The notes under the pieces were generated by a model, which searched no databases, was not told the DNA's origin, and was given only the letters and a program-made list of their open reading frames with translations. Made by a program: the position numbers and the translations under genes. 64,000 nt of DNA, taken from Duganella sp. SG902. GTDB taxonomy: Bacteria > Pseudomonadota > Gammaproteobacteria > Burkholderiales > Burkholderiaceae_D. Below are positions 25,482 through 35,610 of the stretch, piece by piece. The number at the start of each line of letters is the position of its first letter. Within the stretch, counting starts at the first letter, position 1. Where the stretch lies: the NCBI RefSeq assembly GCF_013376005.1, contig NZ_JABMJK010000021.1, forward strand, positions 1 through 64,000, written 5' to 3'.

Positions 25482-28400
25482 GTGGGTATCTTTCAGGGAA
25501 CAACCGGCAATGATGGTCTGGTGGGCAGTGGCAACAACGACACCCTGAAGGGGCTGGCTGGCAATGACACCCTCGACGGGGGCTCAGGCGCGGACCTGAT
25601 CGACGGCGGAGATGGCGATGACGTGCTAAGCGACCAGGGCGGCGCCAATGTATTCCATGGCGGCGATGGCAACGACCGCCTGTACCACAGCGCCTACGAG
25701 GCCGACACCATGTTCGGCGACGCCGGCGACGACTTGTTCGTGTACAGCGTGGTCAGCACATACGAGGCGCAAGCCACCGGCGGCAGCGGCCGCGACACGT
25801 ATCGCCCCGATAGCGGCGACAGCGGCCTGCCGAGCAACCTGAACGTGTTGGACTTCACGGTCGGCCCGAACGGCGATTTGATCGACCTGATGCCGCAACT
25901 GTCGCGCAGCACGATGTACGCGGACGGCAATCCGTTCAGCGCCGCCAACGGCTATGTGCGCGTGATCCAGGATGGCGCCGACACCAAGATCCAGATGGAC
26001 CGCGACGGTACCGCGACCAACGGCGGCTTCAGCACCGTGCTGACACTGAAGAACGTCGATGCCAGCACCCTCACCGCCGATAATTTTGTCGGCGGCCTGA
26101 AACCCGACGGCACCCCGGTGATCGGCCTGGTGGCCAGCGCCACCACGCGCGAACTGTTCGGCACCAGTTTCAACGATCAACTCAGTTCCGGGCCCGGCGC
26201 CCACTATCTGTATGGCTATGGCGGCGACGATCTGCTGCAAGCCGGCGCCGGCGATGCGCAAGGTGGGGGCGACGGTCTCTACGGAGGCAGCGGCAACGAC
26301 ACCCTGAACGGTGGCGCGGCGGCCGACGTTCTGGACGGCGGCGCCGGCAACGACAGCCTCGGCGGCGGCGATGGCAACGACCGGCTCAACGGCGGCGCTG
26401 GCAACGATACCCTGCAAGGCGGCGCCGGCAACGACACCCTGAGCGCCTCCGACGCCGGCCTCGACTCCCTCGATGGCGGCGACGGCGACGACACCTTTGT
26501 TTACAAAGGCAGCGGTGCGCCGGTCAGCATCGCCACCGGCGGCGGGGGGCGCGATGTCTACCAGCCGAGCATGGAGAATTATTACTACGGCCTGGGCACG
26601 CTGAACATGAAGGTCACCGACTTCATGGCCGGCGCCGGCGGCGACCAAATCGACCTCACCCAGATGTTGAGCAGTGGCACCAGCTACCAAGGCGGCAATC
26701 CCTTCAGCGCCGAGCTGGGCTACGCGCGCCTGCAACAAGTGGGCGCCGATACCGTGGTGCAGCTCAGCGCCAACAATATCGCCAGCGGCAGGGTTTTCTA
26801 TTACACCGTGCTCACGCTCGCCAACGTCGACAAGGCCAGCCTGACCGCCGACAACTTCGTGGGCGGCCTGAAGCCGGACGGTTCCGGCATCGTTGGCGTC
26901 AGTCTGAGCACCAGCGACACCCAGCACACGCTCGGGGGCGGCAACTTCGACGACACGCTGACCGCCATCAACGGCGCCAACGCGCTGTCCGGGCACGGCG
27001 GCAATGACGTGCTGCAAGGTGGCAGCGGCGACGACCAAGGCCATGGCGACACGCTCGACGGCGGTAGCGGCAACGACACCTTGCTGGGCGGTGGAGCCGA
27101 CGACAGCCTGCGCGGCGGGGCCGGCAACGACCAGTTGGCCGGTGGCGTTGGCAACGACACCCTGGACGGCAACGCCGGCAGCGACCTGCTGCAAGGCGGC
27201 GGCGGCGACGACGTGTTCTACGTTGACGCCAATGCCGGCGCCGATGCAGACACCCTGGACGGCGGCGACGGCGACGACCTGTTCGTCTACAACTATGGCG
27301 TGGCGGGGGCGGCACTCGCCACCGGCGGTGGCGGCGCCGATATTTACCAGCCGGTCGGACCAGGCTATATCTTGAACAGCACCTCTGGCAAAAAGGACAC
27401 GCTGACCATCACCGACTTCACCGCCGGCGCCGGTGGCGACCAGATCGACTTGCTGCCGGCCCTGCGCATGATGACGGAGTACAGCGGAGGCAATCCCTTC
27501 GCCGGCGATAACGGCCACGCGCGGCTGACGCAAAGCGGCGCCGATACGCTGGTGCAGCTCAGCTACGCCGGCCATGGCAACGCGGCCATCCCCTTCCAGA
27601 CCGTGCTGATCCTGAAGAACGTGCTGGCTGACAGCCTGACGGCCGACAACTTCGTGCATGGCATCGCGCCCGACGGCAGCGCCGTCAGCACCGCCCCGCA
27701 ATATGCCGACCAGGCCGGTGTGACCATGGAGGGCGGCTATTTCAACGACACGCTGGTGGCGCTATCCGGCACCAACCAGCTGTCCGGCGGCGGCGGCGAC
27801 GACTTGCTGCAGGGCGGCGCGGGCGACGCCGGCGGCGGCGACACGCTCGACGGTGGGTGGGGCAACGACACCCTGATCGGCGGCGCCGGCAACGACGTGC
27901 TGGCCGGGGGCCCCGGCCGCAACCTGCTGCAAGGCGGCGCCGGCAACGATACATTATGGAGCGGCAATGGCACATCCGGCGAAACGCTCCAGGGTGGCGC
28001 GGGCGATGACTATTTCGAGCTAAGCTGGCATAGCGATGGCAACGTGAGCCGGGCACAGGGCGATGACGGCAATGACAGCTTCCACATCCTCATCGACGGC
28101 AACACCGGCGCCGACGTACTCAGCGGCGGCGCCGGCCGCGACACTTATACCTTCGCCACCGGCCCCTACTGGTACAGCGGTAGCACCTACATCGAGATCG
28201 GCGACTTCCGCGCCGGCGACGGCGGCGACGTGCTCAACGTCATCGAGCTGATGGCCGCGGCAACCAGCTACGGCTACAATGGCGGCAACCCGCTCAATCC
28301 CGGGCTGGGCTACCTGCGGCTGGTGCAAAGCGGCGCCGACGTCAAGCTCGATTTCAATTTGTTTGGCGCCAACAACACCGCCTGGCAAACCGTGGCACTG

Positions 28401-31400
28401 CTGCGCAACGTCGCCCTGTCCGAGCTGACGACGCAGAATATGATCGGTGCCAATCCCAAAGGTCCTATCGTGCCGGGCCTGGCGCTGGAAGGCACCGGCA
28501 ACGGTGACGAGTCCCTCAGCGGCAGCTATTTCAACGACACCATACACGGCAATGGCGGACGTGATTACCTGTACGGTCAGGAAGGCGACGACCTGCTGGT
28601 GGCGGGCCCGGCCGGCGCCGCCGCCAACGGCAGCGCGCTGCACGGCGGCAGCGGCAATGACACCCTGGCGGGCGCCGACGGCGACGACTACCTGGACGGC
28701 GGCGCCGGCGATGACCAGCTGTCCGGCGGCGACGGCAATGACAGCTTTACCTTCGAAAGCGGCAACGATAGCGCGGACGGCGGCAACGGCGAGGATGGCT
28801 TCATCGTCGCCGGCGCGGGCAATGTCAGCATGCAAGGCGGCGCGGGGGATGACGCGCTGCTGGTGCTGGCCAACGGCGCGCTCAGCGGCAACGTGCGCTT
28901 CGACGGCGGCGCCGGCAACGATGACATCGGCATCCAGGGCGCCGACCTCGGCAATGCTCGGCTCACCCTCAGCGGCGGCGCCGGCCGCGACAGCTACCGC
29001 ATCGACAGCCTGTCGGCCAGCGCGAATGTCCACGTCACCGACTTTGCCGCCGGCGCCGGCGGCGACTGGCTGGCGCTGAACGGCGCGCTGGCACAGCTCA
29101 GCGCCGACGCCGCGGCGCGGCTCGACCCGATCAAGGCCGGCTACCTGAGGCTGGTGCAACAAGGCGCCAACGTGTTGATACAGCTCGACGCCGACGGCGC
29201 CGGCGCCGCCTATGCGCCACGCACCGTGCTGACGCTCGATAACGTCAAGCTTGGCGAGCTCGGCAGCGCCAACTTCGCCGGCAGCGCGCAGTATCTCGGC
29301 TGGGGCGGCAACCTGCAAGGCACGCTCGGCAACGACCTGCTTGAGGGCGACGCCCTCAACAACCGGCTGGAGGGCGGCAACGGCGACGACACCCTGTCCA
29401 GCGGCGGCGGCGACGATACCCTGATCGGCGGCGCCGGCGACGACCTTTACCTCGTCGACAGCGGTAGCGCCGTGACCACCGAACTGGCCAACGGCGGCAT
29501 GGACACGGTCAAGACCGCGCAAGCCGCCTACACGCTGGGGGCCAATCTCGAAGCGCTGCAATATACCGGCGCCGGCGATTTCCAGGGTGTCGGCAACGCC
29601 AGTGGCAACCTGATCACCGGCGGCGCCGGCAACGACACGCTCGATGGCAACGGCGGCGGCGACATCCTCACTGGCCTGGACGGCGACGACACCTACGTCG
29701 TGCGCACCGCCACCGACCGCGTGGCGGAGGCGGCCGACGGCGGCTACGACATGGTCCAGGTCGCTTATGCCAGCGCGGCCTACACTCTGAGCGCCCACGT
29801 CGAAGCCGCGACATTGACCACGGCCGCCGGCGCCGGCGGCCTGACCGGCAACGAGCTGAACAACTACCTGAGCGGCAACGCCAGCGCCAACACGCTCAAC
29901 GGCGGCTCCGGCAACGATACGCTGGACGGCGGCGCCGGCGCCGACAAGCTGGCGGGCGGCCAAGGCGACGACTTTTACCTCGTCGACAACGCTGGCGACG
30001 CGGTAGCAGAACTGGCTGCGGAAGGTCAGGACACGGTGGAAACCGCGCTGACCAGGTATGCGCTGACCGCCAACGTGGAGCAGCTGCGCTACACCGGCAG
30101 CGCCAACTTCACCGGCACCGGCAACGAGCTGGCCAACCGCATCAGCAGCGGCCTCGGCAACGACACCCTGCTCGGCGGCGCCGGCAACGACACCCTGTCC
30201 GGCGGCGGCGGCAAGGACTCGATCGATGGCGGCGATGGCGACGACACCCTGCTGCTGAGCGACCAGTTCGATCACTACACGCTCGCGCGCTCCAACGGCG
30301 TGGTGACGCTGACCAACAGCATCCTTGGCGAAAGCATCATCCTCAAGGGCATCGAAACCCTGGTGTTCACGGACGGTGCACGCACCATCGGCGAGCTGCT
30401 GCTCAACCAGTACAGCGACGGCGACGATTACCTGGCCGGCACCGGCGGCGACGACAGCATCGACGGCCTGGCCGGCGCCGACACCATGAGCGGCGGCGCC
30501 GGCGATGACCGCTACGTGATCGACAACGCCAGGGACACCATCAAGGAACTGGCGGGCGAAGGCGCCGACACCGCCGAGCTGACCTTCAAGGCGGCCGCCA
30601 CCTACACGCTGGACGCCAATGTCGAGAACGTCGAGATCAAGGCGGCCGCCTCGCTGGCGGTCAACGTCAACGGCAACGAGCTGGACAACAGCATCACCGG
30701 CAACGCCGCCGCCAACATCCTGAGCGGCGGCGCCGGCAACGACTATCTCGACGGCGGCGCCGGCGTGGACAAGCTGATCGGGGGCAGCGGCGACGACACC
30801 TACCGCGTCGACAACGCCGGCGACGTGGTCACCGAGGGCCTGAACGAGGGCGTGGACACGGTGCGCACCACCCTCTCCAGCTACACGCTGGCGGCCAATG
30901 TGGAAAACCTGGCCGGCCCCGGCAACGGCGTGCTGAACGGCACCGGCAACGCGCTGGACAACCAGATCGACGGCGGTCTCGGCAATGACACCCTGTCCGG
31001 CCTGGCCGGCAACGACACCCTGCGCGGCGGCGTCGGCGACGATGCGCTGCAGGGGGGAGATGGCGACGACCGGCTCGAAGGCGGCATCGGCGCCAACATC
31101 CTGGACGGCGGCGCCGGCGCCGACACGGCCGTGGCGCTGGACGACTTCAGCGCCTACACCGTCAAGCGCCCCAACGCCATCGACACCGTGCTGACCCACA
31201 ACAGCAGCGGCGAAGCGCTTACCCTGCGCAATGTCGAGTACGTGATCTTCAACGGCACGCTGAGGGCCATCCGCGACGTGCAGCTCGGCATCCGCAGCGC
31301 CGGCAACGACTACATCCGCGGCACCGACGGCGGCGACACGCTGGACGGCGGCGCGGCCGGCGCCGACACCATGGCTGGCGGCGCCGGCAACGATACCTAC

Positions 31401-34244
31401 CAGATCGACGACGCCGGCGACACCATCGTCGAAACCGCCGACGGCGGCAACGACGAGGCGCAGGTGGCGCTGGCCAAGGCCGGGGCCTACACGCTGGGGC
31501 TCAACGTCGAGAACGCGACCGTGACGGCGGCGGCCGGCGTGGCCGTCAACCTGATTGGCAACGATGGCGACAACCAGCTGACCGGCAACGCCGCCGCCAA
31601 CACCCTGACCGGCGGCGCCGGCGACGACACGCTCGACGGCGCCGCCGGCGCCGACCAGTTGGCCGGCGGCACCGGCAACGACGTGTACAGGATCGACAAC
31701 ACCGGCGACGCCGTCACCGAACTGGCCGCGCAAGGGGTTGACCGCGTCGAGACCACGCTGGCCAAGTACACGCTGGGCGCCAACGTCGACGACTTGCTGT
31801 ACCGGGGCGCGCCGGCCTTCGCCGGCAGCGGCAACGAACTGGCCAACCGCATCCAGGGCGGCGGCGGCAATGACACCCTGAGCGGCCTGGGCGGGGACGA
31901 CCTCCTGCAAGGCGGCGCCGGCAACGACACGCTGCTCGGCGGCGATGGCGCCGACCAGCTCGACGCCGGCACCGGCGCCGATGTGGTGGACGGCGGCGCC
32001 GGCGGCGACACCCTGACGCTGCTGGGCAACTTCGGCGAGTACACGCGCAGCCGCCCCAACGCCACCGACGTGGTGCTGAGCAACGCCACCACGCACGAAA
32101 GTATCACCGTGCGCAACATCGAGAACTTCAGGTTCGCCGACGGCGACAAGGTGCTGGCCGACCTCGTCTACAACACCGCCAGCATCGGCAACGACAGCCT
32201 GTTCGGCGGCGACGGTGCCGACAGTCTCAACGGCCTGGCCGGCGCCGATCAGATGTACGGCGGCAAGGGCGACGATACCTACACGGTCGACCAGGCCGGC
32301 GACAAGGTGTTCGAGACGGCCGACAGCGGCGAGGACCTGGTGCTGGTGGCCCTCGCCAAGGCCGAGACCTTTGTCATGGGCGACAACGTCGAGAACGCGA
32401 TCGTGACCGCGGCGGCCGGCGTCGCCGCCAACGTGACCGGCAACGTTCTGGACAACAGGCTCACCGGCAACGCCGCGGCCAACACGCTGACCGGCGGCGC
32501 CGGCCACGACACCCTGGACGGCGGCGTCGGCGCGGACAAGCTGATCGGCGGCCTGGGCGACGACCTGTACCAGGTCGACAACGCCGGCGACGTGGTCACC
32601 GAACTGGCGGGCCAGGGACTGGACCGCGTCGAAACCTCGCTGCTCAAATACACCCTGGGCGCCAACGTGGACGACCTGCTCTACACCGGCGGCGCGGCCT
32701 TCGCCGGCACTGGCAACGCGCTGGCCAACAGCATCGGCGGCGCTACCGGCAACGACACCCTGACCGGCCTGGCGGGCGACGACATCCTCCACGGCGGCGG
32801 CGGCAACGACTCGCTGCTGGGCGGCGAAGGCGCCGATCAGCTGGACGCCGGCACCGGCAAGGACGTGGTCGACGGCGGCGCCGGCATCGACACCCTGACC
32901 CTGCTGGGCCACTTTGCCGACTACACGCGCAGCCGCCCCACCGCCACCGAGCTGGTGCTGGTGAACACGCTCACCAACGAAAGCATCAGCGTGCGCAACG
33001 TCGAGCAATTCATCTTTGCCGACGACAGCAAGTCGCTGGCCGACGTGGTGCTCAACTCCGCCAGCATCGGCAACGACAATCTGAGCGGCACCGACGGCAA
33101 CGACACCCTCGACGGCGGCGCCGGCGCCGACTCGCTGGCCGGCGGCCTGGGTGACGACACCTATGTGATCGACCAGGCCGGCGACCTGATCGTCGAAGCC
33201 AGCGGCCAGGGCATCGATCTGGTCAACGTGGCCTACGCCAAGGCCGGCGCGTACGCGCTGGGCGACGCGATTGAGAACGCCACCGTCACCGCGGCGGCGG
33301 CCACCAACGTCGACCTGAGCGGCAACGCCCTCGATAACATCCTGACCGGCAACGCCGCCAGCAACGCCCTCGGCGGCGGCGCCGGCGACGACGCGCTCGC
33401 TGGCGCCGCCGGCAACGACACGCTGGACGGCGGCAGCGGCAACGACCAGCTCGACGGTGGCGCCGGCGCCGACAAGCTGGTGGGCGGCAGCGGCAACGAC
33501 AGCTATCAGGTCGACAACAGCGGCGACGCCATCACCGAGCTCGCCGGTGGCGGCCAGGACAGCGTCACCGTCAAGCTGATCTCCAGCTACACGCTGGCTG
33601 GCGAGGTGGAGGACATGGTATTCAGCGGCGCCACCGCCTTCACCGGCAACGGCAACGCGCTGGCCAACAGCCTGACCGGCGGCGGCGGCAACGATGCGTT
33701 GAACGGCTTGGCCGGCAACGACACGCTGACCGGCAACGCCGGCAACGACAAGCTGCTCGGCGGCGATGGCAACGATGTGCTGGCCGGCGGCGACGGCAAC
33801 GACACCCTCACCGGCGGCAACGGCGCCGACAGCTTCGTGCTGGCCGCCAAAACCGGCGTCGACGTCGTGACCGACTTCGTCAGCGGCACCGACAAGCTGG
33901 CGCTGACCCAGTCCGTGTTCGGCGTCGGCGACGACCTGGTGATCGACAACGCCGTGCTGCAAGCCGCTCCCGGCGGATTCAGCAATGAGGCGGAACTGGT
34001 GATCCTGACGCAAAACGTGGCCACGCTCAACCTCAACACGGCCGCCGCCGCCATCGGCAGCGCGGCCAGCGCCTACGCCGTCGGCGACAAGGCCCTGTTC
34101 GCGCTGCACAGTGGCAGCACCACCACGCTCTATCTGTTCACCTCGAACGGGGCGGATGCCGCGGTCGGCGCCAATGAACTGACCCAGTTGGTCACCCTGA
34201 CCGGCACCGCCACCACCGCGGCAGCCGACTATCAGTTCATCTGA
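25482..34244 (+). CDS. Giant RTX calcium-binding protein (2920 aa)
   Basis: The protein is almost wholly RTX: glycine/aspartate nonapeptides of the GGxGxDxLx type occur in dozens of blocks and fold as calcium-bound beta-rolls outside the cell. There is no signal peptide. The C terminus has the DVVTDFVSGTDKL stretch and a hydrophobic end (ADYQFI), typical of type I secretion substrates. Two repeat regimes are visible: five modules of about 256-279 residues in the first 1270 residues and four of 293-295 residues from about residue 1600. No enzyme, adhesin Ig-like or lipase domain is recognised. GTG 25482 follows a purine-rich AAGGGAA. A structural, surface-layer or matrix role is inferred; no transporter genes are adjacent. 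Confidence 0.9.
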   Translation: MGIFQGTTGNDGLVGSGNNDTLKGLAGNDTLDGGSGADLIDGGDGDDVLSDQGGANVFHGGDGNDRLYHSAYEADTMFGDAGDDLFVYSVVSTYEAQATGGSGRDTYRPDSGDSGLPSNLNVLDFTVGPNGDLIDLMPQLSRSTMYADGNPFSAANGYVRVIQDGADTKIQMDRDGTATNGGFSTVLTLKNVDASTLTADNFVGGLKPDGTPVIGLVASATTRELFGTSFNDQLSSGPGAHYLYGYGGDDLLQAGAGDAQGGGDGLYGGSGNDTLNGGAAADVLDGGAGNDSLGGGDGNDRLNGGAGNDTLQGGAGNDTLSASDAGLDSLDGGDGDDTFVYKGSGAPVSIATGGGGRDVYQPSMENYYYGLGTLNMKVTDFMAGAGGDQIDLTQMLSSGTSYQGGNPFSAELGYARLQQVGADTVVQLSANNIASGRVFYYTVLTLANVDKASLTADNFVGGLKPDGSGIVGVSLSTSDTQHTLGGGNFDDTLTAINGANALSGHGGNDVLQGGSGDDQGHGDTLDGGSGNDTLLGGGADDSLRGGAGNDQLAGGVGNDTLDGNAGSDLLQGGGGDDVFYVDANAGADADTLDGGDGDDLFVYNYGVAGAALATGGGGADIYQPVGPGYILNSTSGKKDTLTITDFTAGAGGDQIDLLPALRMMTEYSGGNPFAGDNGHARLTQSGADTLVQLSYAGHGNAAIPFQTVLILKNVLADSLTADNFVHGIAPDGSAVSTAPQYADQAGVTMEGGYFNDTLVALSGTNQLSGGGGDDLLQGGAGDAGGGDTLDGGWGNDTLIGGAGNDVLAGGPGRNLLQGGAGNDTLWSGNGTSGETLQGGAGDDYFELSWHSDGNVSRAQGDDGNDSFHILIDGNTGADVLSGGAGRDTYTFATGPYWYSGSTYIEIGDFRAGDGGDVLNVIELMAAATSYGYNGGNPLNPGLGYLRLVQSGADVKLDFNLFGANNTAWQTVALLRNVALSELTTQNMIGANPKGPIVPGLALEGTGNGDESLSGSYFNDTIHGNGGRDYLYGQEGDDLLVAGPAGAAANGSALHGGSGNDTLAGADGDDYLDGGAGDDQLSGGDGNDSFTFESGNDSADGGNGEDGFIVAGAGNVSMQGGAGDDALLVLANGALSGNVRFDGGAGNDDIGIQGADLGNARLTLSGGAGRDSYRIDSLSASANVHVTDFAAGAGGDWLALNGALAQLSADAAARLDPIKAGYLRLVQQGANVLIQLDADGAGAAYAPRTVLTLDNVKLGELGSANFAGSAQYLGWGGNLQGTLGNDLLEGDALNNRLEGGNGDDTLSSGGGDDTLIGGAGDDLYLVDSGSAVTTELANGGMDTVKTAQAAYTLGANLEALQYTGAGDFQGVGNASGNLITGGAGNDTLDGNGGGDILTGLDGDDTYVVRTATDRVAEAADGGYDMVQVAYASAAYTLSAHVEAATLTTAAGAGGLTGNELNNYLSGNASANTLNGGSGNDTLDGGAGADKLAGGQGDDFYLVDNAGDAVAELAAEGQDTVETALTRYALTANVEQLRYTGSANFTGTGNELANRISSGLGNDTLLGGAGNDTLSGGGGKDSIDGGDGDDTLLLSDQFDHYTLARSNGVVTLTNSILGESIILKGIETLVFTDGARTIGELLLNQYSDGDDYLAGTGGDDSIDGLAGADTMSGGAGDDRYVIDNARDTIKELAGEGADTAELTFKAAATYTLDANVENVEIKAAASLAVNVNGNELDNSITGNAAANILSGGAGNDYLDGGAGVDKLIGGSGDDTYRVDNAGDVVTEGLNEGVDTVRTTLSSYTLAANVENLAGPGNGVLNGTGNALDNQIDGGLGNDTLSGLAGNDTLRGGVGDDALQGGDGDDRLEGGIGANILDGGAGADTAVALDDFSAYTVKRPNAIDTVLTHNSSGEALTLRNVEYVIFNGTLRAIRDVQLGIRSAGNDYIRGTDGGDTLDGGAAGADTMAGGAGNDTYQIDDAGDTIVETADGGNDEAQVALAKAGAYTLGLNVENATVTAAAGVAVNLIGNDGDNQLTGNAAANTLTGGAGDDTLDGAAGADQLAGGTGNDVYRIDNTGDAVTELAAQGVDRVETTLAKYTLGANVDDLLYRGAPAFAGSGNELANRIQGGGGNDTLSGLGGDDLLQGGAGNDTLLGGDGADQLDAGTGADVVDGGAGGDTLTLLGNFGEYTRSRPNATDVVLSNATTHESITVRNIENFRFADGDKVLADLVYNTASIGNDSLFGGDGADSLNGLAGADQMYGGKGDDTYTVDQAGDKVFETADSGEDLVLVALAKAETFVMGDNVENAIVTAAAGVAANVTGNVLDNRLTGNAAANTLTGGAGHDTLDGGVGADKLIGGLGDDLYQVDNAGDVVTELAGQGLDRVETSLLKYTLGANVDDLLYTGGAAFAGTGNALANSIGGATGNDTLTGLAGDDILHGGGGNDSLLGGEGADQLDAGTGKDVVDGGAGIDTLTLLGHFADYTRSRPTATELVLVNTLTNESISVRNVEQFIFADDSKSLADVVLNSASIGNDNLSGTDGNDTLDGGAGADSLAGGLGDDTYVIDQAGDLIVEASGQGIDLVNVAYAKAGAYALGDAIENATVTAAAATNVDLSGNALDNILTGNAASNALGGGAGDDALAGAAGNDTLDGGSGNDQLDGGAGADKLVGGSGNDSYQVDNSGDAITELAGGGQDSVTVKLISSYTLAGEVEDMVFSGATAFTGNGNALANSLTGGGGNDALNGLAGNDTLTGNAGNDKLLGGDGNDVLAGGDGNDTLTGGNGADSFVLAAKTGVDVVTDFVSGTDKLALTQSVFGVGDDLVIDNAVLQAAPGGFSNEAELVILTQNVATLNLNTAAAAIGSAASAYAVGDKALFALHSGSTTTLYLFTSNGADAAVGANELTQLVTLTGTATTAAADYQFI
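25851..29310 (+). repeat. Five N-terminal RTX super-repeats of about 256-279 aa
   Basis: Each unit pairs an RTX block with a spacer built around the pattern DFxAGxGGDxIDL, then GGNPF, GY.RL.Q.GAD and a VLTLKNV..LTADNF strand. The DF anchor codons begin at 25851, 26619, 27414, 28203 and 29040, so spacings are 768, 795, 789 and 837 bp. The copies diverge steadily, and the fifth has lost GGNPF. Confidence 0.85.
30276..33804 (+). repeat. Four C-terminal RTX super-repeats of about 294 aa
   Basis: A different unit recurs here. It has a YTRSRPNATD-type strand, a SITVRNIENFRFADG strand, the D-A-G-D patch in DDTYxVDxAGD, a VTAAAGVAVN strand and several RTX blocks. The anchor tyrosine codon is at 30276, 31155, 32040 and 32922, giving spacings of 879, 885 and 882 bp. 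The third and fourth copies are the most alike, which suggests recent duplication or homogenisation. Confidence 0.85.
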
Positions 34245-34247
34245 GGC

Positions 34248-34280
34248 AAAAAAAAGGCGCTACCGATTACCGGTAGCGCC
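34248..34280 (-). terminator. Terminator between RTX gene and CBS gene
   Basis: A perfect 10-bp stem (34256-34265 with 34271-34280) has a 5-nt loop. On the minus strand it is followed by eight T residues (plus A run 34248-34255), so it strongly terminates the CBS gene. It sits three bases beyond the RTX stop and may also stop that transcript. Confidence 0.85.
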
Positions 34281-34301
34281 TCGTTATTTCCATCAAGAAA
34301 T

Positions 34302-34757
34302 TCAGTCGGCCGCCTGCTCGGCCTCGGCCGGCCAGTCGCGGATGTAGGCCTTCAGCATGCGGTTCTCGAAGCTCTGCGCCTCCAGCACCGCGCGCGCCAC
34401 GTCGTAGAACGAGATCACGCCGAGGATGGTCTTGGCGTTCATCACCGGCAGGTAGCGCGCGTGCTTTTCCAGCATGATGCGGCGCACTTCATTGACGTCG
34501 GTGTCCGGGGTGACGGTGATCGGATGGTCTTCCATGTGCTTGCGCACCGTGCCGGCGCCCACGTTGCCCTGGTTTTCGTGCAGCGCGCGCAGCACCTCGC
34601 GGAAGGTCAGCATGCCCACCAGATCGCCAAATTCCATGACGACCAGCGAACCGATGTCCTTCTCGGCCATGGTGTTGGCGGCTTCCGCCAGCGGTTGATC
34701 GGGGGAGATGGTGTAAAGGATGGAACCTTTAACTTGAAGAATTTCCGAGACTTTCAT
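34302..34757 (-). CDS. CBS-domain pair protein
   Basis: The 151-residue cytosolic protein consists of two CBS motifs (about 8-65 and 75-135) and little else; LAEAANTMAEKDIGSLVVM and DVNEVRRIMLEKHARYLPVM mark the two. Paired CBS domains bind adenine nucleotides and report energy state, but stand-alone proteins have no fixed role. No partner channel or enzyme is adjacent. The next gene upstream is a divergent hydrolase. Confidence 0.92.
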   Translation of the reverse strand: MKVSEILQVKGSILYTISPDQPLAEAANTMAEKDIGSLVVMEFGDLVGMLTFREVLRALHENQGNVGAGTVRKHMEDHPITVTPDTDVNEVRRIMLEKHARYLPVMNAKTILGVISFYDVARAVLEAQSFENRMLKAYIRDWPAEAEQAAD

Positions 34758-34902
34758 TTGGGGCCGTCCTGTCCGCTGATATATGCTCTGTGAATGGGAG
34801 TTCTAATTGTTCTAACCTTGTAGCGAATGTAGCCTATGCCCGGCAAAAAAGCCAGCGCTTCGGATAAGCAAAACATAACATTGTTGTCGAAAGGAGCCTC
34901 AC

Positions 34903-35610
34903 ATGCACAAGCCCACCGTGGTATTCATCCATGGCGCGTTAAACGACCATGCCGTGTGGAGCGCGCAAACCAGCCATTTCACTGAACATGACTACGCCGT
35001 GATGGCCCCCGACCTGCCCGGCCATGGCCCCGAAGGCGGTCCGGCGCTGGACAGCGTGGGCGCGATGGCCGATTGGCTGCTGGCCGCCCTGGCCACGGCT
35101 GGCGTATCGCAAGCCGCGCTGGTGGGGCACAGCATGGGATCCCTGGTGGCGCTGGAGGCGGCGGCGCGCGAGCCGGCGCGCGTCACGCATCTGGCCCTGC
35201 TGGGCTCCACCTATCCGATGACGGTGGCCGAGGCGCTGCTGGCAACGGCGCGCGACGACGAGCAGCGCGCCATCGGCATGGTCACCAAGTGGTCGCACAG
35301 TCCAGGGTACGCCGACACCGAAACGCTGCGCCAGATGATGCTGCGCCTGGCCGGCCGGCAGCTGCTGCACACCGATCTGGCGGCCTGCAACGCCTACGAC
35401 AACGGCGATGCCGCCGCGGCGGCGGTAAGCTGCCCGACCTTGCTCATCTTCGGCGCCAGCGATGTCATGACGCCGCCGAAATCCGCCGCGCACCTGAGCA
35501 CCAGCATCGCCGGCGCCCACACCATCACGCTGGCCAGCGGCCACGCGCTGATGGCCGAACAGGCCGACGCGGTGAACGCCAACCTGCTGAACTTCATCGG
35601 CAGTCGATAG
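34903..35610 (+). CDS. Alpha/beta hydrolase
   Basis: The 235-residue protein has the alpha/beta hydrolase fold: the oxyanion-side VFIHGALNDHAVW, the nucleophile elbow GHSMGS, the acid in LIFGASDVMTPP and the histidine in LASGHALMAEQ. The triad is therefore complete. AAAGGAG precedes ATG 34903. The substrate is unknown; the fold includes esterases, lactonases and haloperoxidase-like enzymes. It converges on the YihY gene and overlaps its last 17 bases. Confidence 0.9.
   Translation: MHKPTVVFIHGALNDHAVWSAQTSHFTEHDYAVMAPDLPGHGPEGGPALDSVGAMADWLLAALATAGVSQAALVGHSMGSLVALEAAAREPARVTHLALLGSTYPMTVAEALLATARDDEQRAIGMVTKWSHSPGYADTETLRQMMLRLAGRQLLHTDLAACNAYDNGDAAAAAVSCPTLLIFGASDVMTPPKSAAHLSTSIAGAHTITLASGHALMAEQADAVNANLLNFIGSR

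Noticed and set aside
28020..34109. A 2029-codon minus-strand frame opposite the RTX gene, and a 691-codon one at 25626-27701
   Set aside because: They mirror the GC-rich repeat codons of the RTX gene, are low-complexity V/A/G-rich with no domain features, and have no start signals. They are by-products of strand composition.
25482..34244. Possible CRISPR or tandem DNA repeat array
   Set aside because: The periodicity is that of protein-coding RTX repeats within one open frame, with no conserved direct repeat and unique spacer structure.
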